A stretch of 53,618 nucleotides of DNA, taken from the NCBI GenBank assembly GCA_964463485.1, contig CAYXDO010000069.1, positions 1 through 53,618 of the forward strand, written 5' to 3'. The notes below the pieces were generated by a model. That model was not told the DNA's origin, made no database searches, and worked only from the letters and a program-made list of their open reading frames with translations. Positions 1 through 8,586 of this stretch are shown here, one piece after another. This DNA comes from CAYXDO01 sp964463485. GTDB lineage: Bacteria; Myxococcota; Kuafuiibacteriia; Kuafuiibacteriales; Kuafuiibacteriaceae. Each line of letters starts with the position of its first letter. Position 1 is the first letter of the stretch. The translations under genes and the position numbers were made by a program.

Positions 1-1491
1 CATGATCGGCGAATCCGCGGAAAGATTGCTCCCAAAATTTCGCACCGGGGAGTATCGGTTCTGCGCCGTCAGGACCAGCACCGTCGTCGGATCGTCGTCC
101 ACGGCAGACGCGCCACCGCCGACCAGCACCTTCTCACCGACCACCGAGATGGACGTCTTGATGAGTGAGTAGGGCGGAAGCAGGGTGACGCGGTGGCAGA
201 ACACGCCCTGGTCCTTGTGGAGCTCGAGGAGGTCCGTCTGGGACAGCACCAACACCGTCCCGCGCCAGGAGATTGCGTCGACCAGCCTGCTCCCACCGAA
301 GTCGTCGACGGCAACCCGTGCGACGCCGCTCCGATCATGGCGGAAGACATGCGAGAGCCCATCGTCGTCGCCCATGAAGAGCACTTGGCCATCCTCGAGC
401 ACCGCGCTTCCCGTGACCCGCCCGAAACCCGTGGAGTGGTCCCACGGGACGACGAGATCACTCGAAACGCCCGCGTTCAGATCGACCGCCACGAGGCGCG
501 GCGTGTGCTCGTCGTAGACCCCGACCAGTCCCCGCGACAGGTGCGCCCCACGCCAGCTCGTCGCCTCACCAGGAGAGTCATGGAGGGTCCACTCGGACCC
601 GTCGAAGCGATGAAAGTGCAAAGCATCGTACACGACCAGCTCCATGGCCAACGATGGGGGAGTCGCCGAAAGACCGACCCGTAACGCCGAAAGCGCCGGC
701 GGCGTGACGTCCGCAAACTCGGAGAACATCGGCAGGCCGCCGTCGATCGCGGAACGAAGGGCGCTCACGGAACCCGCCAGAATCCGTCGGTCCGTAGTCT
801 GAACGTAGAGCTCGTCCCCACGTCGAACGTGGGACAAAACGCCCGTGGAGGTCGTTGGGAGACCACAGAAGGAGAGGGAATCGAGGCAGAGAACATCTGC
901 CGGGCCATTGTCAGGCGCCGTTACGACGCGTTTGTCGTCCAACGGGATCATCATCCGGACTTTGCCACGGTCCCGGTCCATTCTGACGTTCTCTACTCGG
1001 AAGTCCGTGCAGCCTTCGCACGACGAATCGAGGGGACAGCAACCCTGCGAATCGCTCGGAACACGAACTTCCTCGTGACGACCCTCCTCGTCGGGGACCC
1101 ACCCGCCTGAATCGAAGTTGAAACCGGCCTCGGGCCTCGGCAGGCCACACTCGTCATCGACCCGCTGGAGGGTGCCGGGACGCACGTGGAGCTCCGCGGG
1201 CGGAGCTCGATAGTACCATGCGGACAGCGACAACTCTCCAGGCGAGAAGAGTGGCCGGTCGAGCTTCGGTCCAGCCAAGAGATCCAAGACGACGATCTCC
1301 TGAAACACGGAGACGTCGGATTCAGTGGAGCTCGCGAGGATGAGTGTGCGTGCGCCGGCCGGTGCCGTCGGCAACGCGATGTCTTCGCTCGGCCCGTGGC
1401 ACGCCAGCGCCAGGAGACCGCAGCCCAAGGGCGCACATCGCGGCTTTCGATCTCTCTCGGTGGTGCATGGCGGCCATGGGCCATCTGCCAC
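1..1491 (-). CDS. Hypothetical lipoprotein, beta-propeller-like, C-terminus off the left edge
   Basis: An uninterrupted minus-strand frame runs from about 1491 to the window edge with ordinary protein composition; the plus-strand frames here are antisense shadows. The first in-frame start is a GTG at 1491, with no clear Shine-Dalgarno. A short hydrophobic stretch ending LLALAC suggests a lipoprotein signal, though the lipobox is not canonical. A Cys-rich patch (SQGCCPLDSSCEGC) follows about a third of the way in. The later part is full of short hydrophobic strands separated by Gly/Asp turns, as in a beta-propeller. The N-terminus resembles the lipoproteins at 4790 and 6588 in layout: Cys, a short Pro-rich spacer, then a similar strand pattern. 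No enzyme motif was seen. Function unknown; an outer-membrane or periplasmic location is inferred from the signal. Confidence 0.7.
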   Translation of the reverse strand, partial: MADGPWPPCTTERDRKPRCAPLGCGLLALACHGPSEDIALPTAPAGARTLILASSTESDVSVFQEIVVLDLLAGPKLDRPLFSPGELSLSAWYYRAPPAELHVRPGTLQRVDDECGLPRPEAGFNFDSGGWVPDEEGRHEEVRVPSDSQGCCPLDSSCEGCTDFRVENVRMDRDRGKVRMMIPLDDKRVVTAPDNGPADVLCLDSLSFCGLPTTSTGVLSHVRRGDELYVQTTDRRILAGSVSALRSAIDGGLPMFSEFADVTPPALSALRVGLSATPPSLAMELVVYDALHFHRFDGSEWTLHDSPGEATSWRGAHLSRGLVGVYDEHTPRLVAVDLNAGVSSDLVVPWDHSTGFGRVTGSAVLEDGQVLFMGDDDGLSHVFRHDRSGVARVAVDDFGGSRLVDAISWRGTVLVLSQTDLLELHKDQGVFCHRVTLLPPYSLIKTSISVVGEKVLVGGGASAVDDDPTTVLVLTAQNRYSPVRNFGSNLSADSPIM

Positions 1492-1962
1492 AGAGCGCGA
1501 TAGCAGATGGGGCCGAAATGACAAGAGCAAACTCTTTGATGAGCTCTGGAGGTGACTTCGAGCGGTCATCGTGCGGCCGAGGGCACAATCTCCGTGTCCT
1601 CGAGGTCACGCGGCCGGCCCCGCAGCTCGCCGATCAGCGCGGCACGTCCTTTGCGAAGTCAGGCGGCATGAACTTCTCGAAGATCGCCAAGGTCACCACA
1701 CTCACGCTGCCCATCGCCGTTGCACACGGCTTGGACTGTGCTGAGTATGAACATGAGAGCCCCTTCGGCTCGCAGCCTTCGAGACCTGACGCCCGCTGTG
1801 CACGCCACGCCCAACCCTGCTCGGGCGTCGAAGGGCGAAGTCTCGCCGGGCTCACCTCCCGGGGCGACGGCTCGGTTCGAGAATCTTCCGCGACGCTGGC
1901 GGACGACGCCGGAGCTGGGTGCGTCTGTGGGAACCATCGACCGGTGGGCGGTCGGAGGAGTG
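1492..1962. other. Intergenic region between divergent genes
   Basis: This stretch separates the minus-strand lipoprotein from the plus-strand peptidoglycan-binding gene. The plus-strand frame stays open back to ATG codons at 1720 and 1747, so part of it could encode an N-terminal extension, but that reading is Arg/Pro-rich and has no ribosome binding site. Both promoters should lie here. I saw no convincing sigma70, sigma54 or sigma28 match. Confidence 0.4.
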
Positions 1963-2780
1963 ATGATCGCGCTCGCCGCTCCATTGTTCGTGAGTACTCA
2001 CGCTCGGGCCGCAGTCGACACGCCGCCCGTGGACCGGACCCGAATCCCGGTGGCGGCGCCGAAGGTTCCCGAGCGCCTGGTGGACGCTGCAGGCTGGAGC
2101 CCGACCGACCAGCCTGGGCTCGAGCTCGACGCTCGCGGGCCCGTGGTGCGCCGCGCCCAGGAGCGACTCGCGGCGCTCGGATATGGGTCGGGCGGTTCGA
2201 CGGTCACTTTGGTCGCGGACTCCGCGCGGCCGTAACTCGCTACCAGGTCGACCGAGAGTTGCCGGTGACCGGCAGGATTGGACCCATCACTTGGGCCGAG
2301 TTGGCGCGGGCACAGCCGAGGCGGCCAGCCCCACAGACCCATACGCCAGCAGGAAACGCGATCTGCGCTCGGTACCGAGCGCGGGCGCCGGAGACCGTGG
2401 CCCTCTTTCGGGAGGCCGCCGCGATCGCCCGCGTCCCCGATCGCTGGGCGACCTCCGAGGATCTGCATCGAATCCTCGAGCGAGAGTCAGGAGGGTTCGT
2501 TGGGCGACCCAACTACACCTTCGGTACGTTGTCGACTCACCCGGCGATGTGGACGATCGTCCATGCCGAGTTGATCCTCGGACTCAAAACGGCCAAATCC
2601 ACCGCCACCGGGCTCGGACAGCTCCTCGTGGACAACGTCGAGGAGTACTATCCGAGCGGCCGCCGCGGCATCGGCAAACCCATCGAGGAAGCCGTCGGGA
2701 TGCTCCGGTACAACGCGGCACGCTATGGGACACCCACCCTCGCGTGGGCCCGGTACAGCAGGAACCACGAAGGCTACTGA
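1963..2780 (+). pseudogene. Peptidoglycan-binding, lysozyme-like exported protein, frameshifted near 2195
   Basis: The start at ATG 1963 follows GGAGG (1954-1958) and opens a hydrophobic signal-like segment ending in HARA. A PG_binding_1 domain begins in this frame (ARGPVVRRAQERLAALGYGSG) but continues in the -1 frame (FDGHFGRGLRAAV, then TGRIGPITWAEL). The two halves make one domain only if a base is added around 2190-2200, for example one more G in gggcggttc. The downstream frame then runs to 2780 with a lysozyme/transglycosylase-like region: an ESGG motif with a candidate catalytic Glu, then STATGLGQL and a Tyr/Asn-rich end (LRYNAARYG). Restored length is about 272 aa. It may be a genuine mutation or a sequencing error in a G-rich run. 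The expected role is cell-wall binding and cleavage outside the cytoplasm. Confidence 0.7.
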
Positions 2781-2794
2781 CTGATATCCGCGGC

Positions 2795-3307
2795 TCAATC
2801 CGACCGAAGCTGCATCAGCCCCGAGAACCCCGCGAACGCGACATGAGCACCCAGCACGGCGACCGCCGAGAGGTCCGTGGACTCGTCGGGCGACGAGATG
2901 GCCAGGGCGCAACCGTCTCGAACGCGATAGATGACCGCCTCGGGCTGGTCGTCGATCAAGAGCACGAAGGGAGTAGGTTTCGTCTCGGGGAAAGGGGCGA
3001 TTCGTGCCGCGATGATGTCGAGCTCGTAGAAGCCGCATTCGGAGACGGTCGTTCCGTGGCCATAACGCGGCAGGTAGACCGGTGCCCGTACCGTCCACTC
3101 CTGTTCGCCGGAGGGTCGCTCCACGAGCGTGTTGCCGGCCGCCCACGAAGCTTGGTGCACGATGGCCCCGTCTTCGATGGTCGCGACCCGCGGGAAGCCG
3201 GACTCCGCCGACCAGTCCGACCACCGCCCGGTCTCGATTTCTCCCGCAAATACAGTGCCGTCCGCCACGAGCAGCTGTTGACCCTCGTAGCTTCGAAAGT
3301 GCGACAT
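2795..3307 (-). CDS. Hypothetical protein
   Basis: This ORF of about 170 aa converges on the gene ending at 2780. The start at ATG 3307 (MSHFRSYEGQQLLV) is preferred; another ATG lies at 3328, and neither has a clear ribosome binding site. The protein is a series of short beta strands (GQQLLVADGTVFAGEIETG, AIVHQASWAAG, VIYRVRDGCALAIS), like one or two blades of a beta-propeller. There is no signal peptide, transmembrane segment or catalytic motif. The strand pattern recalls the C-terminal half of the neighbouring lipoproteins, so it could be a detached fragment of that family. Function unknown. Confidence 0.55.
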   Translation of the reverse strand: MSHFRSYEGQQLLVADGTVFAGEIETGRWSDWSAESGFPRVATIEDGAIVHQASWAAGNTLVERPSGEQEWTVRAPVYLPRYGHGTTVSECGFYELDIIAARIAPFPETKPTPFVLLIDDQPEAVIYRVRDGCALAISSPDESTDLSAVAVLGAHVAFAGFSGLMQLRSD

Positions 3308-3585
3308 TCTAGGAGCAAACTCATTCACGAGCTCGAAGCGTTCGTCATCAGCTCGGCGGAAGAGAGCGTGCCGACCGAGCCCGAAGCGGTGCCCGAGGCC
3401 TGTCGAGTCAGCGCCTCTCGTCCTCCGCAGGAGACGACTGTGAGCTACCCTTCACCCCTACTTGCTTGCGCGCCCATATCGAACTTTTCAATTCATTTCG
3501 CGGGGGCCTGTTTGCGACCTCCAGGAAAGATCGCTTGCGACAGTCGGCAGCAAAAGCTAGAAGTGATTCGAATCGGCTCGGCGTA

Positions 3586-4587
3586 ATGATCCAAAGAAGG
3601 GACTATCTCGTCTTCGACTCCGATCGTAGCTGTCCGCTATGTGAGAGCTCCGAGCGTTTCGTGCTCTCGCGGAGAATGCAATTTCGGCTCGATTGCACCA
3701 CCGTCGTCTGTAAGAATTGCGGTTTCTGCTTCGTCTCCCCAGCTCCGACTCGGGAGGCCTACGATCGGTTCTATCGAGAGGCCTATTCGACCTATTACCG
3801 CGGAATCCACGGTTCCTCGGACGTCGATCGAACCTCCAGGAGACTCCAGGAGACTCCGGCGGAGGCGGAGCGATTTCGAACCATCGAGCGATTCAAAACA
3901 ATCGATGGTTCCTCGGTTCTGGAAATCGGCCCAGGTGAAGGCCGATTTCTACGACTCATCGCAAATCGGGGCGCCCATTGTTCGGCCGTCGAACCCTCGG
4001 CGGATTTCCGAGCGAGACTTGCAAAGGCTGGAATCGAAACGGTCGGCGAGTTCATCGAGCGCGTGGAGGTGAATCGGGTCTATGACCTCGTATGTTTCTT
4101 TCAGGTCTTGGAGCACTTCCACGACCCTCGCTTGGCAATGTCCGTGATTCGTGAGTTGACCGCCCCGAACGGGCTCGTCGTGCTCGATGTCCCGAACATC
4201 AAGCAGCCATTTCGGAGCCTCGATCGATATTTTCTTCGCTATGTCCATCTGAGCTATTTTTCACCGACCAGCTTGAGGCGCCTCCTCACGAAATTCGATT
4301 TCGACGTCATCTGGATGGAGACAGGGGACGCACGCGAGTTTCGCAAACCGCAGTCCATCTTCGTCATCGCGCGGAAGTTGGACGGTCCGAGCGAATCGCG
4401 GGTCACGCGTTCAGAGGACTGGAGAGCGGTGGTTCAGGACCTCGAGCGCTATCGATGGACATACGCGCTGCACCATGCACCCCGGCTAAAGTACTCGTTC
4501 GCAAAGCGCGGTGTTCGGAGATTGGTCTCGAACAGCGCGGCCGGCGCGTTGTATCGACGGGCGAAGCGCGGTTTTCGAAGCCGGTGA
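3586..4587 (+). CDS. Class I SAM-dependent methyltransferase with N-terminal zinc ribbon
   Basis: The predicted protein has 333 aa from ATG 3586; an upstream in-frame ATG at 3466 would add a 40-residue Arg-rich extension that looks non-coding. Residues about 15-50 carry two CxxC pairs (CPLC, then CKNCGFCF), a treble-clef or ribbon common in methyltransferases acting on sugars or cell-surface substrates. The SAM-binding fold follows: motif I VLEIGPGEGRFL, the acidic residue after strand 2 (AVEPS), motif II/III CFFQVLEHFHDP and the downstream VVLDVPN strand. This is the Methyltransf_11/23 arrangement. The substrate is unknown; neighbours are lipoproteins, not a recognisable polysaccharide cluster. 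A basic C-terminus (RRAKRGFRSR) could bind membrane or nucleic acid. Confidence 0.85.
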   Translation: MIQRRDYLVFDSDRSCPLCESSERFVLSRRMQFRLDCTTVVCKNCGFCFVSPAPTREAYDRFYREAYSTYYRGIHGSSDVDRTSRRLQETPAEAERFRTIERFKTIDGSSVLEIGPGEGRFLRLIANRGAHCSAVEPSADFRARLAKAGIETVGEFIERVEVNRVYDLVCFFQVLEHFHDPRLAMSVIRELTAPNGLVVLDVPNIKQPFRSLDRYFLRYVHLSYFSPTSLRRLLTKFDFDVIWMETGDAREFRKPQSIFVIARKLDGPSESRVTRSEDWRAVVQDLERYRWTYALHHAPRLKYSFAKRGVRRLVSNSAAGALYRRAKRGFRSR

Positions 4588-4789
4588 GCACAAACGAACT
4601 GTCGCACTCATGAGGCGACTCGTTGGCCGGGGCAGGATGCCCGGGTGTACCTGAGCTGTTGACGCTCGCGATCAGCGTCGAGCGGAGCGATTCCGAGCGG
4701 CAGTCGCGACCTTTGGGAGCTATCTACTCTCAACTTTGCTGCGCGGCGCGAAGATTGACTCCGGCGCCATATGGACCCAGCGTGGCTTT

Positions 4790-6358
4790 GTGCGGCTCTC
4801 GCTTGATCGGGCATGCCTGTGTTGGGTGGTGGCTGCTGCGTGTTCGGGACCTCGCCTATGGGACGTGGACGTATCGTCTGCGCCGGAGGGTGTCGACTCA
4901 TTCGCCGTGCTTCCGCTTGGCGAAGCGACCGGGAGCCCCCTCCATCGTGTCGGTAGCGAGGCGCTCTACAGTCTGATCTCAGACGCGCCGAGTAGGTCAT
5001 ATTTCGTCTTGGGTTGGAGCGACGAGTCGTTGCTCGGCTACGAAATCTCGAGGAGCGACCCGCTCTCCTTTGCTGCTCCTCACGATCCTCCGCTGCCCGA
5101 GCCGGCATGGATTCGATCTGTCGAGGGCACCGAATCCACAGTTCCAACGTCCGCCCCGGAAGTCACCGCCCCGTGGGCCGAGCGCTGTCTCTCCCTCGGA
5201 GGCGTGGACGTCCGCTGCCTCGCTTGCGTGGGTCCGCGCCCGCGTATCGACTGCAACGAGGTCCACCTCGACCTCGACGAATGCGGAGCTGGCAAGTTGG
5301 ACGTCGAGCTCGCCGATTGGGAGATCCGCTCCGCCTACGGCACGGAACTGAGTGGCTGTGAATCCAGAGAGCCACCCTCCGGCGCAGCAGCCGGCCTGGC
5401 TTGTCATTTCGGGTCAAACGCTTGCGACGTCGACTTCTATCGTCCCCCGGAGCCGATGGGTTGGGAGGTTCGGGAGGTCCTGACCGCTCCGGAAGACGAC
5501 CTTGGACCCGGGGCAGTCATGGGTTCGGCGCTCGTCATTCCCGGCCACCCGCCCGAGCGTTGTGCGGTAACTCGTCTCCATCGCTTCGACCTGCAGACGG
5601 GCGAGTTGGTCTCCAGCAGCACCCGAGCCGGTTGCCTGCTCGAGCTCGCGCAAGCAGGCGGCGGCCTGGTCGCATTTGACTCCGTGGATTATTCGGCGGT
5701 CCTTCTCGACGGCGGATTGGCGGACCGAGCGAGGTCCGCACCCCTCTCTCCAAAGGACCAGGACCTCATCGACCTCGAAGTTTCGCAGGACCAAAGCCGG
5801 GCAGCGTTTCTGTTCGACGATCGCTTCGTGGAGATCGATTTGGAGACCATGGCCGTGGTGCGCAGCGAGCCGATCGATCGCGTGGCGTTGCGCAGGCTTT
5901 TCTGGACACTCGAGGGTTGGATCGTCCTCGCCGGCAGCAATTACTTCTTCGTCGGCGCAGACGAGAACGCGGAGCTCAGTTGCCTGAGACTCCACAACGA
6001 CTTGAACGATCTCCTGTTCTTCCGGGGAAAAATCCTCATGGCTTCGGCAAATCCGAATGCTCCCGCAGTCCTGGTTCTTCCCGGATTTCGCACCGCTGAC
6101 TGCGTCTGGGGCAAGTCCTTCGAGGTCCGAGCGATCCCATCGAGGTTGGCCGTCTGGGGTGACGACGTCGCGGTGGGATCAGGCCGAAAGGCTCGAGACG
6201 CCGCACGATTGAGTCTCTTCGATTCCGACACGGCGCGGTTCGCTCTCGGCTCGGTGGAGCTTGGCGCTGGACAAGTCGAGCTCTATCCTTTGACCTCAAA
6301 GCGAATGATCGTCACTCTCCTCTTCGAGGGCCGTGTCGTCGTCGTAGAACGACCCTGA
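4790..6358 (+). CDS. Hypothetical lipoprotein, beta-propeller-like
   Basis: The GTG at 4790 gives a compact signal peptide (MRLSLDRACLCWVVAAAC) with a lipobox-like end and a 522-aa protein; an ATG at 4736 is in frame but would add an unusual leader. The mature part has a Cys-rich middle section (RCLACVGPRPRIDCNEVHLDLDEC split over two strands, then GLACHFGSNACDVDFY) followed by repeated short strands with Asp/Gly turns, as in beta-propellers. The Cys residues suggest disulfides and a periplasmic or surface location. It resembles the lipoproteins starting at 1491 and 6588 in signal, Pro-rich spacer and strand order, though identity looks low by eye. No enzyme motif was found and function is unknown. 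Confidence 0.75.
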   Translation: MRLSLDRACLCWVVAAACSGPRLWDVDVSSAPEGVDSFAVLPLGEATGSPLHRVGSEALYSLISDAPSRSYFVLGWSDESLLGYEISRSDPLSFAAPHDPPLPEPAWIRSVEGTESTVPTSAPEVTAPWAERCLSLGGVDVRCLACVGPRPRIDCNEVHLDLDECGAGKLDVELADWEIRSAYGTELSGCESREPPSGAAAGLACHFGSNACDVDFYRPPEPMGWEVREVLTAPEDDLGPGAVMGSALVIPGHPPERCAVTRLHRFDLQTGELVSSSTRAGCLLELAQAGGGLVAFDSVDYSAVLLDGGLADRARSAPLSPKDQDLIDLEVSQDQSRAAFLFDDRFVEIDLETMAVVRSEPIDRVALRRLFWTLEGWIVLAGSNYFFVGADENAELSCLRLHNDLNDLLFFRGKILMASANPNAPAVLVLPGFRTADCVWGKSFEVRAIPSRLAVWGDDVAVGSGRKARDAARLSLFDSDTARFALGSVELGAGQVELYPLTSKRMIVTLLFEGRVVVVERP

Positions 6359-6587
6359 GCACCCGTGCGAACTCCGATCTTGGGGGGATCCGAATCATTC
6401 GACCCACGCCGCCGAAAAACCCAGCTCGAGCGAAGTGCGACCACGCCGCCGAACGAAGGCGCAGTGGGCGATTTCGGGAGGCCTGGCGCTTGAGGAAAGG
6501 CGCCATCGGTCACGCTGATTTCTGGTCGTCGCTGGTCCCCAGCAGCCGCCTCTTTCCAGGCAGCGCGGCTCAGGGCACGGAGGCTCC

Positions 6588-6965
6588 GTGTGCATCGCGT
6601 ATCGGATCGCGATCTGCGGCATACTCGGCGGCTGCGCGCCGGTCTCCATTCCCTTGCCGCCCGAATCGGACTCCGCGATCTCGACCCTGTACCTCGCGAC
6701 CCACGACTTCGGGACCTTCGCCCAGGCCGTCGGTCCCCTCGAGCAGGTTCGCTTCGAGCTCCAGGGCGTACGGACGATTTTCGCGGGTGAGTATCCCGTT
6801 ACTCTCGAACAACTCCGCATCCCTGCGGGCCACGTGGCCGTTCGCCCCGGACTGAGTTTCGCCGTCGACGCGATCGAGAATCTCCGACATCGTCCCCTTG
6901 GGGTCCCGAATCCGAGTCAGGGGCTCGGCCGGGTCTTCGACCTGACCCTCGAGGGTCGGCAGTAG
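6588..6965 (+). CDS. Short lipoprotein, probably truncated member of the local lipoprotein family
   Basis: The GTG start at 6588 has GGAG 7 bases upstream, and the leader ends in a canonical lipobox (ILGGC). The 125-residue product begins like the larger lipoproteins nearby: Cys, Pro-rich spacer, then a strand pattern (STLYLATHDFGTF, VRFELQGVRTIFAGEYPVTL, AGHVAVRPG). Those relatives continue for 370 residues or more; this one stops at TAG 6963-6965, where it overlaps the 3' end of a broken kinase on the other strand. It is most simply a truncated copy, but the signal and ribosome binding site are intact, so a short lipoprotein could still be made. Confidence 0.5.
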   Translation: MCIAYRIAICGILGGCAPVSIPLPPESDSAISTLYLATHDFGTFAQAVGPLEQVRFELQGVRTIFAGEYPVTLEQLRIPAGHVAVRPGLSFAVDAIENLRHRPLGVPNPSQGLGRVFDLTLEGRQ

Positions 6966-7576
6966 CTCGAACGCGCGAGAGCCCAGCGGTTCGTTCCCCT
7001 CGGCGACCGCGGCGAAGGCGGAAAGTCGCCTCGAGCCACCTTCAGCGATCGAGACCTCAGCGACGGACTAGGCGGCCGTTGCTGCAACTCGGTACTGGGT
7101 CGATTGGGGCACCCTCCCTCGAGGTCGCCCGTGAACTCGATGTCGAGACTGATCACGTCTTGACTCGATTCAGCACCGACGTGCGCCGCCATGACCTCGA
7201 GAATGTCCATGCGCTCCGCTGCAACCAAAGGCAGAATATCCAACAGCCGTGAGCGAAACGCGGCCGCGTAGAGCTCGGACCCGGCTGCCCTTCCCACGGA
7301 CTCGACTTGAACCAAGTTCGGATGGCGCACTCTCGTCGTCCAGCGGGCCTCCTCGCTGAAGAGCTCGAGAAACCCAGGGTCGGTTCCAACGGGAGGCAGA
7401 ACACGCCTAATCAGCACGCGCCGGTCGAGACCCGTGGGTCGCACATGCCGAGCCCGATACACCCGAACAGGTCCTTCGCCGCCCATCTGTTCGAACAGCT
7501 CGTAATGACTCCCCTGCTGGCGGAAATCGGAGAAGACCTGGACCGGCGCGGTAGGCGCACGGCTCGTGCTCAGCAT
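6917..7576 (-). pseudogene. Ser/Thr protein kinase remnant, N-lobe only
   Basis: The first 110 residues read as the N-lobe of a Hanks-type kinase: YELFEQMGGEGPVRVYRA for strands 1-2 and the Gly-rich loop, VLIRRVLPP in place of the usual VAIKRVL, an alpha-C Glu in SEEARWTTRVRHPNLVQV, and a start of strand 4-5 (GSELYAA). The sequence then departs from the family and never shows HRD, DFG or APE motifs. The last 60 residues are Arg/Ser/Pro-rich and look non-coding. The usual strand-3 Lys is already an Arg. This appears to be a decayed kinase gene, abutting the truncated lipoprotein coming from the opposite side. Confidence 0.5.
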
Positions 7577-7843
7577 GCTCGGTCCATCGACAGGCTGCTC
7601 CGACTCTTGAGGGCTAGCAGGTCACTGAAAAGGGCTCCGAAACTCATGACGTGCCCGTGCCCTGCCCGTGCCCGATTCACCGGTGGGCGATGGAGTTTTG
7701 CTTATCCATGCCGATCACGTGGGGCGTCGGGGCCGCCAAAATCGCCCTTCTCGGCGACCTGCTAAGATCTGTCGTGTCGATCCGACCCGAGGCCGCCGAT
7801 CCGAAAAAGTCTCTTTCTCGACCAGCCCATTCGGCGTGCGGCT

Positions 7844-8203
7844 TCAGCCTTGCCAGCCGCCGCGGGCCCGCTGGCCTCGCTCTCGACCGGCCCGTTCAAT
7901 GAGGGCGCGGCTCCTGCCCACCCCCTCGAGGGCCTCCATCAGTTGGCCACGCAAGGCTTCCAACTCATCGAGCTGCTGAGTACAAACGTCCGCTGCAGCT
8001 CGTGCCTGCTCGCCAGTGGCTCCGCCGCGACTCAGAGCCTCAATCAGCCCGTCGCGCTGGCGGATCCCTTCCTCCAGGGCCTGGAGGTCGACGAAGTCTG
8101 CCAGCGGGTGAGCTGCGTCCGCGCCGCTGGGAGCACCGGACACCCCCTCTGGGTCGCCCCGCGCGTAGCCCGCGAGCGCCGGCGATCGATGTTCAGGGCT
8201 CAC
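7844..8203 (-). CDS. Small flagellar-operon protein, FliT-like
   Basis: This is a 119-aa protein, Glu/Arg/Ala-rich and predicted to be all helical, with a coiled-coil-like centre (LQALEEGIRQRDGLIEAL, then QQLDELEALRGQLMEALEG). Its ATG at 8203 overlaps the end of fliS by 11 bases, so it is the last gene of the filament operon and likely translationally coupled. In many bacteria this slot is filled by FliT, the export chaperone for FliD, which is also a short helical protein. No sequence motif proves that; the call rests on position, size and helix content. About 270 bases with no evident gene follow its stop. Confidence 0.6.
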   Translation of the reverse strand: MSPEHRSPALAGYARGDPEGVSGAPSGADAAHPLADFVDLQALEEGIRQRDGLIEALSRGGATGEQARAAADVCTQQLDELEALRGQLMEALEGVGRSRALIERAGRERGQRARGGWQG

Positions 8204-8576
8204 AAGACTCCCCCTCGATGGCGGCAGCCCAGCTCGATCTCAGGTCGACGAGGTGTCGTTGTACTCGCTCGACCGGGGCGACGTCCATCTTGAGGCTCGC
8301 TGCGGTGAGTTGCTCGACCATGTAGTGATAGAGAAGCTCGAGGTTGCGACACAGCTCGGGCGCGAGCTCGTGGCGCAATCCTGCTGAGAGCTCCGAGATG
8401 ATCGCCACGGCCCTGTCGATGGCCTTGGCTTTGGCGACATAGTCTCTGGATTGGATCGCCCTGGCGGCTTCCCGCGAAGCACGAATGGCTCCGTCGTAAA
8501 GCATCAGGAGAATGCGTCCCGGACTCTCCGAGAGGATCTGAGTTTCTCTGTAACGTCCGACGGTGAGCTCGTACAT
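8193..8576 (-). CDS. fliS: Flagellar export chaperone FliS
   Basis: The 127-aa product has FliS family features: an N-terminal YELTVGRYRETQILSESPG, then LLMLYDGAIRASREAARAI, a conserved core helix, and the end of the bundle with LELLYHYMVEQLTAAS. FliS binds the C-terminal helix of flagellin in the cytoplasm and keeps it unfolded until export. Length is typical (120-135 aa). It lies 10 bases downstream of fliD and overlaps the following small gene, the usual fliC-fliD-fliS-fliT order. Transcription is probably from the sigma28-type promoter upstream of flagellin. Confidence 0.93.
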   Translation of the reverse strand: MYELTVGRYRETQILSESPGRILLMLYDGAIRASREAARAIQSRDYVAKAKAIDRAVAIISELSAGLRHELAPELCRNLELLYHYMVEQLTAASLKMDVAPVERVQRHLVDLRSSWAAAIEGESCEP

Positions 8577-8586
8577 GGTCGACTCC

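Noticed and set aside
193..684. Plus-strand open frame of 163 codons rich in Glu/Arg/His
   Set aside because: It is antisense to the minus-strand lipoprotein, whose frame is longer and has normal protein composition; such shadows are common at this GC content.
7660..7690. Repeated tgcccgtgccc units
   Set aside because: Two or three short imperfect copies in a gene-free stretch, with no sign of a CRISPR-like or longer tandem array.
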